This document shows positions 8,210 through 16,111 of a stretch of 38,981 nucleotides of DNA, piece after piece (within the stretch, counting starts at the first letter, position 1; every line of letters begins with the position of its first letter). The notes beneath the pieces are model-generated. The model was not told the origin of the DNA. It worked only from the letters and a program-made list of their open reading frames with translations, and made no database searches. Position numbers and translations under genes: made by a program. The stretch is from the NCBI GenBank assembly GCA_007693785.1, contig RECY01000042.1:1-38981 (forward strand), written 5' to 3'. The stretch is from Phycisphaerales bacterium. Lineage in GTDB: Bacteria > Planctomycetota > Phycisphaerae > Phycisphaerales > UBA1924.

Positions 8210-8635
8210 ATGCCTCCCTACAAGATTCCAAAGCGGGTCAAGTTCCGCAAGGAGATGCGTCGGGCCCGTGACCGGAAGGCGACGAAGGCGAACTACGTCG
8301 CGTTCGGCGACTACGGCCTCCAGGCGCTCGAGGGTTGCTGGCTCAAGAGCAACCACATCGAGGCGGGGCGCATCGCGACGATGCACTCGCTGAAGCGTGA
8401 GGGCAAGCTGTTCATCCGGGTCTTCCCGGACAAGCCGATCAGCAAGAAGCCCCTTGAGATCCGCATGGGCAAGGGCAAGGCGGACGTGGACTACTGGGCC
8501 GCCCGCGTGCGTGCCGGCGTGATCCTCTACGAGCTGGCGGGTGTCAGCGAGGAGAAGGCGCGCGAGGCGTTCCGTCGCGTGTCGATGAAGATGCCGGTGC
8601 GGTGCCGTTTCGTGACGCGTCGGGTTGAGGTCTGA
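8210..8635 (+). CDS. rplP: 50S ribosomal protein L16
   Basis: Binds 23S rRNA near the A-site tRNA elbow. The 141-residue product carries KRVKFRKEMRRARDRKAT, VAFGDYGLQALEGCW, the signature region around HIEAGRIA, KLFIRVFPDKPISKKP and the RMGKGKADVDYW block (residues 84-95), ending with ELAGVSEEKAREAFRR. The start is the ATG at 8210. The sequence LEGCW replaces the more usual LEPxW. The spacer after rpsC is 72 bp and that before rpmC is 24 bp, the shortest true spacer in this part. Confidence 0.97.
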   Translation: MPPYKIPKRVKFRKEMRRARDRKATKANYVAFGDYGLQALEGCWLKSNHIEAGRIATMHSLKREGKLFIRVFPDKPISKKPLEIRMGKGKADVDYWAARVRAGVILYELAGVSEEKAREAFRRVSMKMPVRCRFVTRRVEV

Positions 8636-8659
8636 GCCGGAGCCGGCGGAGGTTTGCAG

Positions 8660-8857
8660 ATGACGGGCAAAGAAGTGCGCGAGCTTTCAAGCGAAGAGAT
8701 CACGGTGGAGCTGCGTCGCCTGCGCGACAAGCTGCACGCGCTGAAGATTCAGCGGGTCAGCGAGCAGGTCGAGGACACCTCGCAGTTCCCGAAGCTCCGG
8801 GCGGATATCGCCCGTCTGCTGACCGAGCGCCGCGCCCGTGAGGCGGCCTCGGCGTGA
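8660..8857 (+). CDS. rpmC: 50S ribosomal protein L29
   Basis: Small two-helix protein at the exit-tunnel rim, next to L23. The 65-residue product has VRELSSEEITVELRRLRDKL and a second helix ending DIARLLTERRARE. The ATG at 8660 was chosen over the TTG at 8654 because GGAGG lies 7 nt before the ATG. It follows rplP as in the classical spc-proximal order, and is followed by a 183-bp spacer before rpsQ, where the two genes are usually adjacent. Confidence 0.94.
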   Translation: MTGKEVRELSSEEITVELRRLRDKLHALKIQRVSEQVEDTSQFPKLRADIARLLTERRAREAASA

Positions 8858-9040
8858 GGCGACGGCCTTCGCCCGACGCTTGAAGTCGTGCGATGGTGCC
8901 AAACGGGTTGAACGAGAACGTGTCGGAGTCGGGTCAGAACGGGTCGGGTTGGAAGAAAAAGATCGGAATGATCCCGGTCGGCCCGCGGGGGCCTGCCGAG
9001 CGTGCCGGGCGGGCCCGGTCGGGAACGAGGAGTCGCGACG

Positions 9041-9334
9041 ATGTCGGAAGCTCAGCCGGTGACGGCGACGGAAAGCACAACGGGCCAGGTCCGGACCAAG
9101 GTCGGGTTCGTGGAGAGCGACGCGCGGGACAAGTCCCGCAAGGTCGTGGTGCGGTATGTCGCCAAGCACCCCAAGTACGGCAAGTACGTGCGTCGGCGCA
9201 CGGTGCTGCAGGTGCACGACGAGCAGAACGAGTCGAAGCTGGGCGACCGGGTTGAAGTGGCCGAGTGCCGCCCGATCAGCAAGACCAAGAGCTGGACGCT
9301 GGTTCGCGTCCTCGAGCGGGCGGCCGGGAACTAA
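9041..9334 (+). CDS. rpsQ: 30S ribosomal protein S17
   Basis: OB-fold primary 16S rRNA-binding protein. The 97-residue product has a short Ser/Thr-rich leader, then [56 protein letters not shown], which are the diagnostic blocks. The start is the ATG at 9041 with GAGGAG at a spacing of 8 nt; the frame is open upstream without similarity. The leader before the conserved core is somewhat longer than in most bacteria. Confidence 0.97.
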   Translation: MSEAQPVTATESTTGQVRTKVGFVESDARDKSRKVVVRYVAKHPKYGKYVRRRTVLQVHDEQNESKLGDRVEVAECRPISKTKSWTLVRVLERAAGN

Positions 9335-9509
9335 ACCGGGAGCTCGTCCTCGTCCCCCGCTCCGGCGGGTTTCGGGCGAGGACGGGCGCAGGAGTGGTGC
9401 GGAGCCGGGCGACGCGGTCGTTCGGAGGATCGGAAGACGGAGTCGGCCAGGCAGTGGCCGCAGGCGTGAGTAGACCCGGGCACAGACGCCGGGTCGGGAG
9501 TGACGGGCG

Positions 9510-9896
9510 ATGCTTCAGCAAGAATCGCGATGCGATGTCGCGGACAACTCGGGCGCGAAGATCGCGTACGTGATCCGCGTTTACGGCGGCTCGACGCGGC
9601 GCGGCGGGTTCACCCGCAAGACCGCGGGCGTGGGCGACCGCGTGTTCGTGTCGATCAAGAAGGCGCTCCCGGGCGCGGACGTGAAGCCGGGCGACAAGTC
9701 CAAGGCCGTCATCGTCCGCACGAGCAAGGCGACGCGCCGCAAGGACGGGTCGTACGTGCGGTTCGACAACAACGCGGTGGTGCTGATCAACGACGACGGC
9801 AACCCCCGCGGGACGCGCATCTTCGGGCCGGTCGCCCGCGAGCTGCGAGACCGGAACTACATGAAGATCGTGTCGCTGGCGTCCGAGGTCGTCTGA
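9510..9896 (+). CDS. rplN: 50S ribosomal protein L14
   Basis: Intersubunit-bridge protein of the 50S subunit. The 128-residue product begins [17 protein letters not shown] and contains the block [21 protein letters not shown] and the C-terminal [20 protein letters not shown]. Compared with the usual 122 residues it has a short insertion after the first strands ([11 protein letters not shown], about residues 30-40). The ATG at 9510 follows a 175-bp spacer after rpsQ, where the two are normally almost contiguous. A weak GGGAG is about 9 nt upstream. Confidence 0.97.
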   Translation: MLQQESRCDVADNSGAKIAYVIRVYGGSTRRGGFTRKTAGVGDRVFVSIKKALPGADVKPGDKSKAVIVRTSKATRRKDGSYVRFDNNAVVLINDDGNPRGTRIFGPVARELRDRNYMKIVSLASEVV

Positions 9897-9934
9897 GTCG
9901 GGCCTGAGAGCCGCGGAAGGTAAAGGTAGTTGAG

Positions 9935-10267
9935 ATGCCGAGTCACGTTCGAAAAGGCGATCAGGTCATGGTGATCAGCGGGGCCCACAAGGGCAAGACC
10001 GGCGAGGTCGCCCGCGTGATCCCGGACAAGTCGCAGGTGATCGTCAAGGGTGTGAACCTGCGGACCAAGCACGTCAAGCCGACGCAGCAGCGCCCCCAGG
10101 GCGGGATCATCACCAAAGAGGCCCCGATCCACATGAGCAACGTGAACCCCGTGGTGGGCGGCAAGCCCACCCGCGTGCGGTTCCAGGTGAAAGAGGACGG
10201 CAGCAAGGTCCGCGTCGCGGCCCGAGACGGCTCGGTGCTGGGCACGGTCCGGGCGGCGAAGCGGTAA
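9935..10267 (+). CDS. rplX: 50S ribosomal protein L24
   Basis: Assembly-initiator protein at the tunnel exit. The 110-residue product carries the KOW motif KGDQVMVISGAHKGKTGEVA (residues 7-26), VIVKGVNLRTKHVKPTQ, and the C-terminal IHMSNVNPV block. The ATG at 9935 is preceded by purine-rich AAAGG. The 38-bp spacer from rplN and 65 bp to rplE are ordinary. Length matches the family. Confidence 0.96.
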   Translation: MPSHVRKGDQVMVISGAHKGKTGEVARVIPDKSQVIVKGVNLRTKHVKPTQQRPQGGIITKEAPIHMSNVNPVVGGKPTRVRFQVKEDGSKVRVAARDGSVLGTVRAAKR

Positions 10268-10332
10268 ACGGAGCGGGAGCGATCCCCACACGAGCCGGAG
10301 CACGGCTCGGCGCGGGCGAAAGGGCAGCGACG

Positions 10333-10962
10333 ATGGCGAAGACCAAGGGCAAAAAGGGTGCGGGGGGGCCGGCCGAGCCGGCGCCGAAGCCGCGTCTGAA
10401 GAAGATCTACGACGAGCAGGTCTCGCCGAAGGTCGGCGAGCAGTTCGAGATGCCGAACGTGATGTCGCGTCCGAAGCTCGAGAAGATCACGATCAACGTG
10501 AACATGGGGCGCCACCTCGAGGGCACAAAGATCCCCCCGAACGTCAAGCAGACCGTGCTGGACACGCTGACGACGATCTCCGGGCAGACGCCCGTGATCA
10601 TCAAGGCGAAGAAGAGCGTGTCGAACTTCAAGGTCCGCGAGGGCTACGAGTCGGCCGCAATGGTCACCCTCCGGCGTGAGCGGATGTGGGACTTCCTCGA
10701 CCGCCTGATCAACCTGGCGACCCCGCGTATCAAGGACTTCCGCGGGCTGAGCCGTAAGGGCTTCGACCGGCAGGGCAACTACTCGTTCGGGCTGAACGAG
10801 CAGGGCGTCTTCCCGGAAATCAACATGGCCGAGGTGAACTTCACCCACGGCATGAACGTGAACATGGTCTTCCGCAACTCGGACGCCAAGAAGAGCGAGT
10901 TCCTGCTCGAGCAACTCGGCATGCCGTTCACCAAGCCGGAAGACAAGCCAAAGAAGAAGTAA
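10333..10962 (+). CDS. rplE: 50S ribosomal protein L5
   Basis: 5S rRNA-binding protein of the central protuberance. Diagnostic blocks: PKLEKITINVNMG (residues 47-59), AKKSVSNFKVREG, VTLRRERMWDFLDRLINLA (about 114-132), DFRGLSRKGFDRQGNYSFGLNEQ and a C-terminal strand. The 209-residue product is about 30 residues longer than typical, owing to a Lys/Gly/Ala/Pro-rich N-terminal extension (about residues 1-20) and a basic C-terminal tail. The start is the ATG at 10333. The N-terminal extension may contact rRNA; that is inference. Confidence 0.97.
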   Translation: MAKTKGKKGAGGPAEPAPKPRLKKIYDEQVSPKVGEQFEMPNVMSRPKLEKITINVNMGRHLEGTKIPPNVKQTVLDTLTTISGQTPVIIKAKKSVSNFKVREGYESAAMVTLRRERMWDFLDRLINLATPRIKDFRGLSRKGFDRQGNYSFGLNEQGVFPEINMAEVNFTHGMNVNMVFRNSDAKKSEFLLEQLGMPFTKPEDKPKKK

Positions 10963-11001
10963 GTGATTTCGCCCCTCTCGGGGCCCGGAAGCGAGCGACC
11001 G

Positions 11002-11187
11002 ATGGCGACCAAAGCGCAGGTAGTGAAAAGTCAGAAGACCCCCAAGTTCTCCTCTCGGACGGTCCGGCGCTGCGAGCTGACCGGGCGGGCCCGCGGGGTC
11101 TACCGCAAGTTCCGGATCAGCCGGATCGTGCTCCGCGAGCTGGCCCTCCAGGGCAAGATCCCGGGCATGCGCAAGGCGAGCTGGTAA
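11002..11187 (+). CDS. rpsN: 30S ribosomal protein S14, short form with the zinc site lost
   Basis: Late-assembling head protein of the 30S subunit. At 61 residues, ending [10 protein letters not shown], it is the short (type Z) form. That form normally holds zinc through cysteines at 24, 27, 40 and 43. Here only C24 remains (VRRCELTG), and positions 27, 40 and 43 are Thr, Ser and Val ([13 protein letters not shown]). It is therefore a short C-minus version; the well-known C-minus forms, such as that of E. coli, are about 100 residues. The start ATG at 11002 was chosen over an upstream in-frame start for length and similarity. It sits in the usual place between rplE and rpsH. Confidence 0.95.
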   Translation: MATKAQVVKSQKTPKFSSRTVRRCELTGRARGVYRKFRISRIVLRELALQGKIPGMRKASW

Positions 11188-11307
11188 GACGAGGGTGTTG
11201 GGATCGGTCGGCGAGCGCCCGCGTGGGGCGTCTGCCGACGGCCGGATGACAGATGATGGAGCGGGGCGACGCCGAGCAGCGGCGTCGGCCCCGGAGGAAG
11301 GCGACCG

Positions 11308-11706
11308 ATGGCTCTGAGTGACCCGATCGCGGACATGCTGACCCGGATCCGAAACGCGGTGCGCAACCGCGCCAAGACCGTCAACGTCCTGAACTCCAAG
11401 GTGTGCCGCGGCATCGCGGAAGTCCTCCGCGACGAGGGCTACATCAACGGGTTCGACGTCATCGACGACGGTCGTCAGGGCATCATCCGCGTGGACCTGA
11501 AGTACGGCCCGCGCGGCGAGCAGGTGCTCACGCTCCTCCACCGCGAGAGTAAGCCCGGGCGACGCGTCTACCGGGGCGTCGAAGAGCTCCCCCGTCCCCT
11601 CCAAGGCCTCGGCATCGCGATCGTCTCCACGAGCCGCGGCGTCATGAGCGACCGCAAGGCCCGCGAAGAACGCGTCGGCGGCGAGCTGCTCTGCACCGTC
11701 CAGTAA
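11308..11706 (+). CDS. rpsH: 30S ribosomal protein S8
   Basis: Primary 16S rRNA-binding protein and, in E. coli, translational repressor of the spc operon. The 132-residue product begins with DPIADMLTRIRNA, continues with VCRGIAEVLRDEGYI, and ends with the signature block GLGIAIVSTSRGVMSDRKARE (about residues 98-118) and GGELLCTV. Length and order are ordinary. The ATG at 11308 follows GGAGGAAGG at a short distance. The spacers on both sides (120 and 176 bp) are long. Confidence 0.97.
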   Translation: MALSDPIADMLTRIRNAVRNRAKTVNVLNSKVCRGIAEVLRDEGYINGFDVIDDGRQGIIRVDLKYGPRGEQVLTLLHRESKPGRRVYRGVEELPRPLQGLGIAIVSTSRGVMSDRKAREERVGGELLCTVQ

Positions 11707-11882
11707 ACCGGACGGGATCGCCGGGGCGAGGGCTCCGGTGAGGCGAGGTCGGTGAGATCATGTGTGCCCCGGTCCGCGAGTGCGGCCCTCGGCGAGAACG
11801 GCAGAAGACAGCTCTGGAATCCCCGCTCGGGCCCACAAGGGCCGACTGCGGACGGCAGAGGACAGAGAAAAGGACAGACGCG

Positions 11883-12434
11883 ATGAGCCGAGTCGGGAAA
11901 AAATCCATCGAGGTCCCCAGCGGGGTCAAGATCTCGCTGAACAACCGCCAGATCACGGTCGAGGGCGCCAAGGGCACGCTCAACTTCGAGCACCGCCCGG
12001 AGCTGACAGTGACCTGGGACGAGGGCGAGAAGTCGGTCTCGGTCGCCCCGGCCGCGGGTCACGAGGACAGCCGCCAGGCGAAGGCGCTCTGGGGCACGAC
12101 GCGGTCGATCATCCAGAACATGATCGACGGCGTGACCAAGGGCTACGAGAAGAAGCTCGAGGTCGTGGGCGTGGGCTGGAACGCCCAGCTCCAGGGCCAG
12201 CAGGTGAAGCTGAACGTGGGCTTCGCGAACGCGGTGATGGTGGACGTCCCGACGGGCGTGAACGTGACGGTCGAGAAGCAGATGGTGACGGTGAGCGGCG
12301 CGGACAAGCAGGCGGTGGGGCAGCTCGCCGCGGTGCTGCGCTCCAAGCGCCCGCCGGAGCCGTACAACGGCAAGGGCGTCAAGTACGCCGACGAAGTGAT
12401 CCGCCGCAAGAGCGGCAAGGCGTTCGGCTCCTAA
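11883..12434 (+). CDS. rplF: 50S ribosomal protein L6
   Basis: Binds 23S rRNA near the factor-binding site. The 183-residue product starts MSRVGKKSIEVPSGV, has two tandem alpha/beta repeats, the block GYEKKLEVVGVGWNAQLQG, and the C-terminal signature PEPYNGKGVKYADEVIRRK (residues 158-176). The ATG at 11883 has AAGGA at a spacing of 8 nt; the frame is open upstream for about 40 codons without similarity. Family length is normal. Confidence 0.97.
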   Translation: MSRVGKKSIEVPSGVKISLNNRQITVEGAKGTLNFEHRPELTVTWDEGEKSVSVAPAAGHEDSRQAKALWGTTRSIIQNMIDGVTKGYEKKLEVVGVGWNAQLQGQQVKLNVGFANAVMVDVPTGVNVTVEKQMVTVSGADKQAVGQLAAVLRSKRPPEPYNGKGVKYADEVIRRKSGKAFGS

Positions 12435-12514
12435 GCGAGCCGGGCGGTACGCGGGCGGCGGCCTGAGTGGCTCGCCGCGTGAGGCTCAGGCGGCGAGATT
12501 CGAGGTTTCAGACG

Positions 12515-12880
12515 ATGAACAAGCAACGCAAGAAAGACATGCAGCGGCGTCGGCGCCGGGTCGGCATCCGCAAGCGTGTGATGGGCACGAGCGAGCGCCC
12601 GCGACTGGCGGTCTTCCGCTCGCTGAACCACATCTACGCACAGGTCATCGACGACCTGACCGGTCGGACGCTCGCCTCGGCGAGCACCGCCGACAAGGGC
12701 GCTGCCGCCGAGGGGTCGACGGGCAACTCGCCGGCCGCGGCCTCGGTGGGCAAACGCCTGGCCGAGCGGGCCAAGGCCGTCGGGATCAACGAGGTCGTCT
12801 TCGACCGCGGCGGGTTCCGCTACCACGGGCGCGTCAAGGCGCTCGCGGACGCGGCACGCGAGGGCGGGCTGAAGTTCTGA
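12515..12880 (+). CDS. rplR: 50S ribosomal protein L18
   Basis: 5S rRNA-binding protein of the central protuberance. The 121-residue product has a strongly basic N-terminal arm ([19 protein letters not shown]), [34 protein letters not shown] and the terminal block [26 protein letters not shown], which is diagnostic. The start is the ATG at 12515 with GAGG about 9 nt upstream; a longer in-frame reading adds 16 unrelated residues. There is a small Ala/Gly-rich variation in the middle (about residues 69-80). Confidence 0.96.
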   Translation: MNKQRKKDMQRRRRRVGIRKRVMGTSERPRLAVFRSLNHIYAQVIDDLTGRTLASASTADKGAAAEGSTGNSPAAASVGKRLAERAKAVGINEVVFDRGGFRYHGRVKALADAAREGGLKF

Positions 12881-12993
12881 GCGAACCCGCGTCGGCGAGC
12901 CGGCGCGGGGCGGAGTGCGAGATTCACGCCGGGGCGCCCACGCCCCGATGAGCGCAGGCAACCGAATCGGGCCAGGGCCCGGGATTGAAGACC

Positions 12994-13770
12994 ATGGCGG
13001 AACTGCTGGACGAACAAAGCCAACTCGAGTCGACGACGGTCAACGTCTTCCGCACCGCTTCGACGGTCAAGGGCGGCCGGCGTTTCAGCTTCGGCGCTCT
13101 GGTCGTCGTCGGTGACCGCCGCGGACGCGTCGGGCACGGGCACGGCAAGAGCACCGAGGTCCCGGGCGCGATCGAGAAGGCCCAGAAGAAGGCCAAGCGC
13201 GACATGGTCAGCCTGCCCATGGCCGGCACGACCATCCCGCACGAGGTCGAGGGGCGCTTCGGCGCGAGCCACGTCCGCCTGATGCCGGCCTCGCCCGGTA
13301 CGGGCGTTGTCGCGGGCGCGACCGTCCGCGCCGTGCTCGAGCTTGCCGGCATCACCGACTGCCTGACCAAGAGCTTCGGGTCCAACAACTCGATCAACGT
13401 GGTCAAGGCCGTCTTCGACGGCATCCGCCAGCTCCAGACCCGCGAGCAGATCGCCGAGCTCCGCGGGGTCGATCTCGGCCTCTCGCAGATCGAGCAGAAG
13501 ATCGAACGCGGGCGACGCTTCATGCCCACCACCAGCGGGGAGGACGAGCACAAGATGCGCGCCCCCGTCAACACCGTCGGCCAAGAACGCGGCGGCGGCG
13601 GGCGGGGTGGTCGCGGTGGACGCGGCGGACCCGGCGGGCGAGGCGGACGCGGCGGTCGCGGCGGCCCCGGCGGTGGTGGCCCGGGTGGCGGACCCGGTGG
13701 CGGTGATGCGGGCTCCGGCGGCGGCTCCGCCGGGACCGAAGGCGGCGCCGATAACGCCGGTGGGAACTGA
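12994..13770 (+). CDS. rpsE: 30S ribosomal protein S5 with a C-terminal RGG-rich tail
   Basis: Decoding-fidelity protein at the mRNA entry pore. Conserved blocks: GRRFSFGALVVVGDRRGRVG (residues 28-47), GKSTEVPGAIEKAQKKAK, IPHEVEGRFGASHVRLMPA (81-99), PGTGVVAGATVRAVLELAGI. Typical length is 160-200 residues; this protein has 258. The excess is mostly a Gly/Arg/Pro tail from about residue 199, with repeated RGG/GRGG units, then a Gly/Ser/Asp-rich end. The start is the ATG at 12994; a TTG three codons earlier is possible. rpmD (L30), often the next gene, is absent: the 119-bp spacer to rplO is too short to hold it. Confidence 0.96.
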   Translation: MAELLDEQSQLESTTVNVFRTASTVKGGRRFSFGALVVVGDRRGRVGHGHGKSTEVPGAIEKAQKKAKRDMVSLPMAGTTIPHEVEGRFGASHVRLMPASPGTGVVAGATVRAVLELAGITDCLTKSFGSNNSINVVKAVFDGIRQLQTREQIAELRGVDLGLSQIEQKIERGRRFMPTTSGEDEHKMRAPVNTVGQERGGGGRGGRGGRGGPGGRGGRGGRGGPGGGGPGGGPGGGDAGSGGGSAGTEGGADNAGGN

Positions 13771-13889
13771 TTGCTGCACCCCGTCGGTGTGCGGCCTTGT
13801 AGCGAATGATCCGGACGCGAGCGGACGCCCATTCGGCGACCCACCCGCGTGCAACGACCCAGAGACCGAAGGCACGGGAGCGACCTGCC

Positions 13890-14465
13890 ATGATGATCCA
13901 CGACATCACCGCGATGGCGGGCAAGTACAAGACTCGCAAGCGTATCGGACGCGGCCAGGGCAGCGGCAACGGCAAGCAGGCCGGCCGCGGGCACAAAGGT
14001 GCCGGCAGCCGCTCGGGCTACTCACGCCGCCACCAGTTCGAGGGCGGCCAGATGCCGTTCTTCCGGCGCTTGCCCAAGTTCGGCTTCACCAACGTCCAGT
14101 TCAAGACCCAGTTCTGGGTTGTGAACCTGCGTGACATCGTCGCGGCTCCGGAGTTCGCCAAGGGCGGCTCGGTGACGGTCGAGTCCCTGGTCGGGGCGAA
14201 GCTGATCCGCGACAACACCCGCGACGTCAAGATCCTGGGCGACATGGGCGAGGCCGAGAAGCTCGGCGTGAAGCTCGAGGTCCACGTCCACCGCGTCTCG
14301 GACAAGGCCCGTGCCCTGATCACCGACGCCGGCGGCTCGGTCCACGAGACCGGCACGCGTCGCGACATGGTCCGCGGGATCGACCGCAACGCCGACGACC
14401 GTTCGCCCAAGAACCTGACCAAGAAGCTCCGCCGCCCGAGCGGTGCCAAGCCGATCGGCGGCTGA
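13890..14465 (+). CDS. rplO: 50S ribosomal protein L15
   Basis: Late-assembling 50S protein. The 191-residue product has the glycine-rich basic region KRIGRGQGSGNGKQAGRGHK and the GAGSRSGY, FEGGQMPFFRRLPKFGF blocks (about residues 50-66), followed by the C-terminal globular domain containing GSVTVESLVGAKLI and KLEVHVHRVS. It is about 45 residues longer than E. coli L15, because of a basic C-terminal tail. The first ATG at 13890 follows GGGAG at a spacing of 9 nt; the next codon is also ATG. A hairpin with a 13-bp stem follows shortly after the stop. Confidence 0.96.
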   Translation: MMIHDITAMAGKYKTRKRIGRGQGSGNGKQAGRGHKGAGSRSGYSRRHQFEGGQMPFFRRLPKFGFTNVQFKTQFWVVNLRDIVAAPEFAKGGSVTVESLVGAKLIRDNTRDVKILGDMGEAEKLGVKLEVHVHRVSDKARALITDAGGSVHETGTRRDMVRGIDRNADDRSPKNLTKKLRRPSGAKPIGG

Positions 14466-14486
14466 TCCGCTCGCCCGTCTCCGAAA

Positions 14487-14516
14487 GCCCGTCCCGGGGT
14501 CAGCCCCGGGACGGGC
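14487..14516 (+). terminator. Strong terminator-like hairpin after rplO
   Basis: A perfect 13-bp GC stem (14487-14499 / 14504-14516) with a 4-nt loop begins 21 nt after the rplO stop. No T-run follows, so it is either a non-canonical terminator or an mRNA 3'-end stabiliser. It separates the ribosomal genes from secY. Confidence 0.55.
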
Positions 14517-14697
14517 CTCGGTCCCCGGGCGGTCCAAGATCGGCCCGTGAACCGGATCGGCGCCACGGACCGGGGGGCCTACGCTCTGTTTCCGCGTCGC
14601 GTCCCGCGGCGGACCGGGCGTCAGCCGCCGGGCCTCGCCAAGGGACGCGGGGCACGCTCAGCACCGATCGCCCAGCCAGTCGAGGGGCCCGAACCGC

Positions 14698-16104
14698 ATG
14701 TTGTTCCAGACGATCGCGAACGTGTTCCGTATCCCGGAGCTCCGGAACAAGATCCTGTTCACGCTCTCGATGCTCGCGGTCTACCGCATCGGGTTCTGGA
14801 TCCCGCTGCCCGGCGTCGATCAGTCGGCCCTCGCGACGTTCTTCCAGGAGCAGAGCGAGCAGGGCACCGCCGCCGGGCGCGCCGCCGAGTTTGTCGCGAT
14901 CTTCTCCGGCGGCTCGTTCAGCCAGAGCACGATCTTCGGGCTCGGCGTGATGCCGTATATCTCCGCAGCCATCATCTTCCAGCTCCTCCAGGCGGTCTCG
15001 CCCACGCTGAAGCGCCTCCGCGAGGAAGGCCCGAGCGGGCAGCAGAAGATCCAAGAGTGGACGCGGTACACAACGATCGGCATCTGCATCATCCAGGCCT
15101 TCGCCTGGCTGAGCTTCATCTCGAACCAAAACCTGGTCTATTCGGTCTGGGCCGCCAACCCGCTGTGGTGGCTGACCGCGATCACCGCGCTCACCGCCGG
15201 CACGGTCTTCCTGATGTGGATCGGCGAGCAGATCGACCGCTTCGGCATCGGCAACGGCATCTCGATGCTGATCATGGCCGGCATCCTCGCGGGCATGCCC
15301 AACGCGATCCGCACCGTCGCCGCCAACTTCGACCCCGCCGACTCCACCAAGATGAGCTGGATGGGCCTGCTCCTGCTGATCGGTGGCTTCGTCCTCGTTG
15401 TCGCCGGCTCGGTCCTCCTGACCGTTGCGCAGCGACGAATCCCCGTCCAGCAACAGAAGCACACCCGAGGGCGGCGCGTCTACGGCGGGCAGCGCAGCTA
15501 TCTGCCCCTGCGCGTCAACCACGGCGGCGTCATGCCCATCATCTTCGCCAGCAGCCTCATGATCTTCCCCGCCGTGCTCATCAGCGGCATCTACGACTCG
15601 GTCAGCGCCGGCACCACGCCCGATGAACGCGGGTGGTGGATCGTCGCCCTCGGCTGGCTCCAGACCAACATCGACATGGGCCAGTTCCTCTACACGCTCA
15701 TCTATATCGCGATGGTCTACTTCTTCGCTTACTTCTGGATCACCGTCCAGTTCAATCCTGAGGAGATGTCCAAGCAGCTCCGCGATCACGGGTCGTTCAT
15801 CCCGGGCCTCCGCCCCGGCCCGCGCACCGCCGAGTACCTCGAAACGGTCATGGAGCGCATCACGTATGTGGGTGCCGCCTTCCTCTCGATCATCGCCGTC
15901 CTCCCCGTGGTCGTGAACACGAGCTTGAATATCGACTTCGCGGTCACCCAGTTCCTGGGCGGCACGGGGCTCCTGATCGTGGTGAGCGTGACGCTCGACT
16001 TCCTCCAGCGTGTCGAGGCCGCCCTGCTCATGCGGAACTATTCGGGCTTCCTCGGCGGCGACGGCGGGGACCGCGGCCCGCGCCTCCGCTCGGCACGGGG
16101 CTGA
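14698..16104 (+). CDS. secY: Preprotein translocase subunit SecY
   Basis: Pore subunit of the Sec translocon in the inner membrane. The 468-residue protein has about ten predicted membrane helices. Family blocks include the first-helix region YRIGFWIPLPGVD, GLGVMPYISAAII (second helix), GEQIDRFGIGNGISMLIM (about residues 177-194), QRRIPVQQ in the cytosolic loop, YLPLRVNHGGVMPIIFASS and the late block FNPEEMSKQLRDHGSFIPGLRPG (cytosolic C5 loop that meets SecA and ribosome). It is slightly longer than the E. coli protein (443). The start is the ATG at 14698. It is followed after 7 bp by map; the intervening adk of many spc operons is missing. Confidence 0.98.
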   Translation: MLFQTIANVFRIPELRNKILFTLSMLAVYRIGFWIPLPGVDQSALATFFQEQSEQGTAAGRAAEFVAIFSGGSFSQSTIFGLGVMPYISAAIIFQLLQAVSPTLKRLREEGPSGQQKIQEWTRYTTIGICIIQAFAWLSFISNQNLVYSVWAANPLWWLTAITALTAGTVFLMWIGEQIDRFGIGNGISMLIMAGILAGMPNAIRTVAANFDPADSTKMSWMGLLLLIGGFVLVVAGSVLLTVAQRRIPVQQQKHTRGRRVYGGQRSYLPLRVNHGGVMPIIFASSLMIFPAVLISGIYDSVSAGTTPDERGWWIVALGWLQTNIDMGQFLYTLIYIAMVYFFAYFWITVQFNPEEMSKQLRDHGSFIPGLRPGPRTAEYLETVMERITYVGAAFLSIIAVLPVVVNTSLNIDFAVTQFLGGTGLLIVVSVTLDFLQRVEAALLMRNYSGFLGGDGGDRGPRLRSARG

Positions 16105-16111
16105 CCCCGCC

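Noticed and set aside
13588-13740. GC-rich tandem repeat in rpsE as a possible independent repeat element
   Set aside because: It stays in frame with S5 and codes for the RGG tail, so it is treated as part of the gene, not as a separate element.
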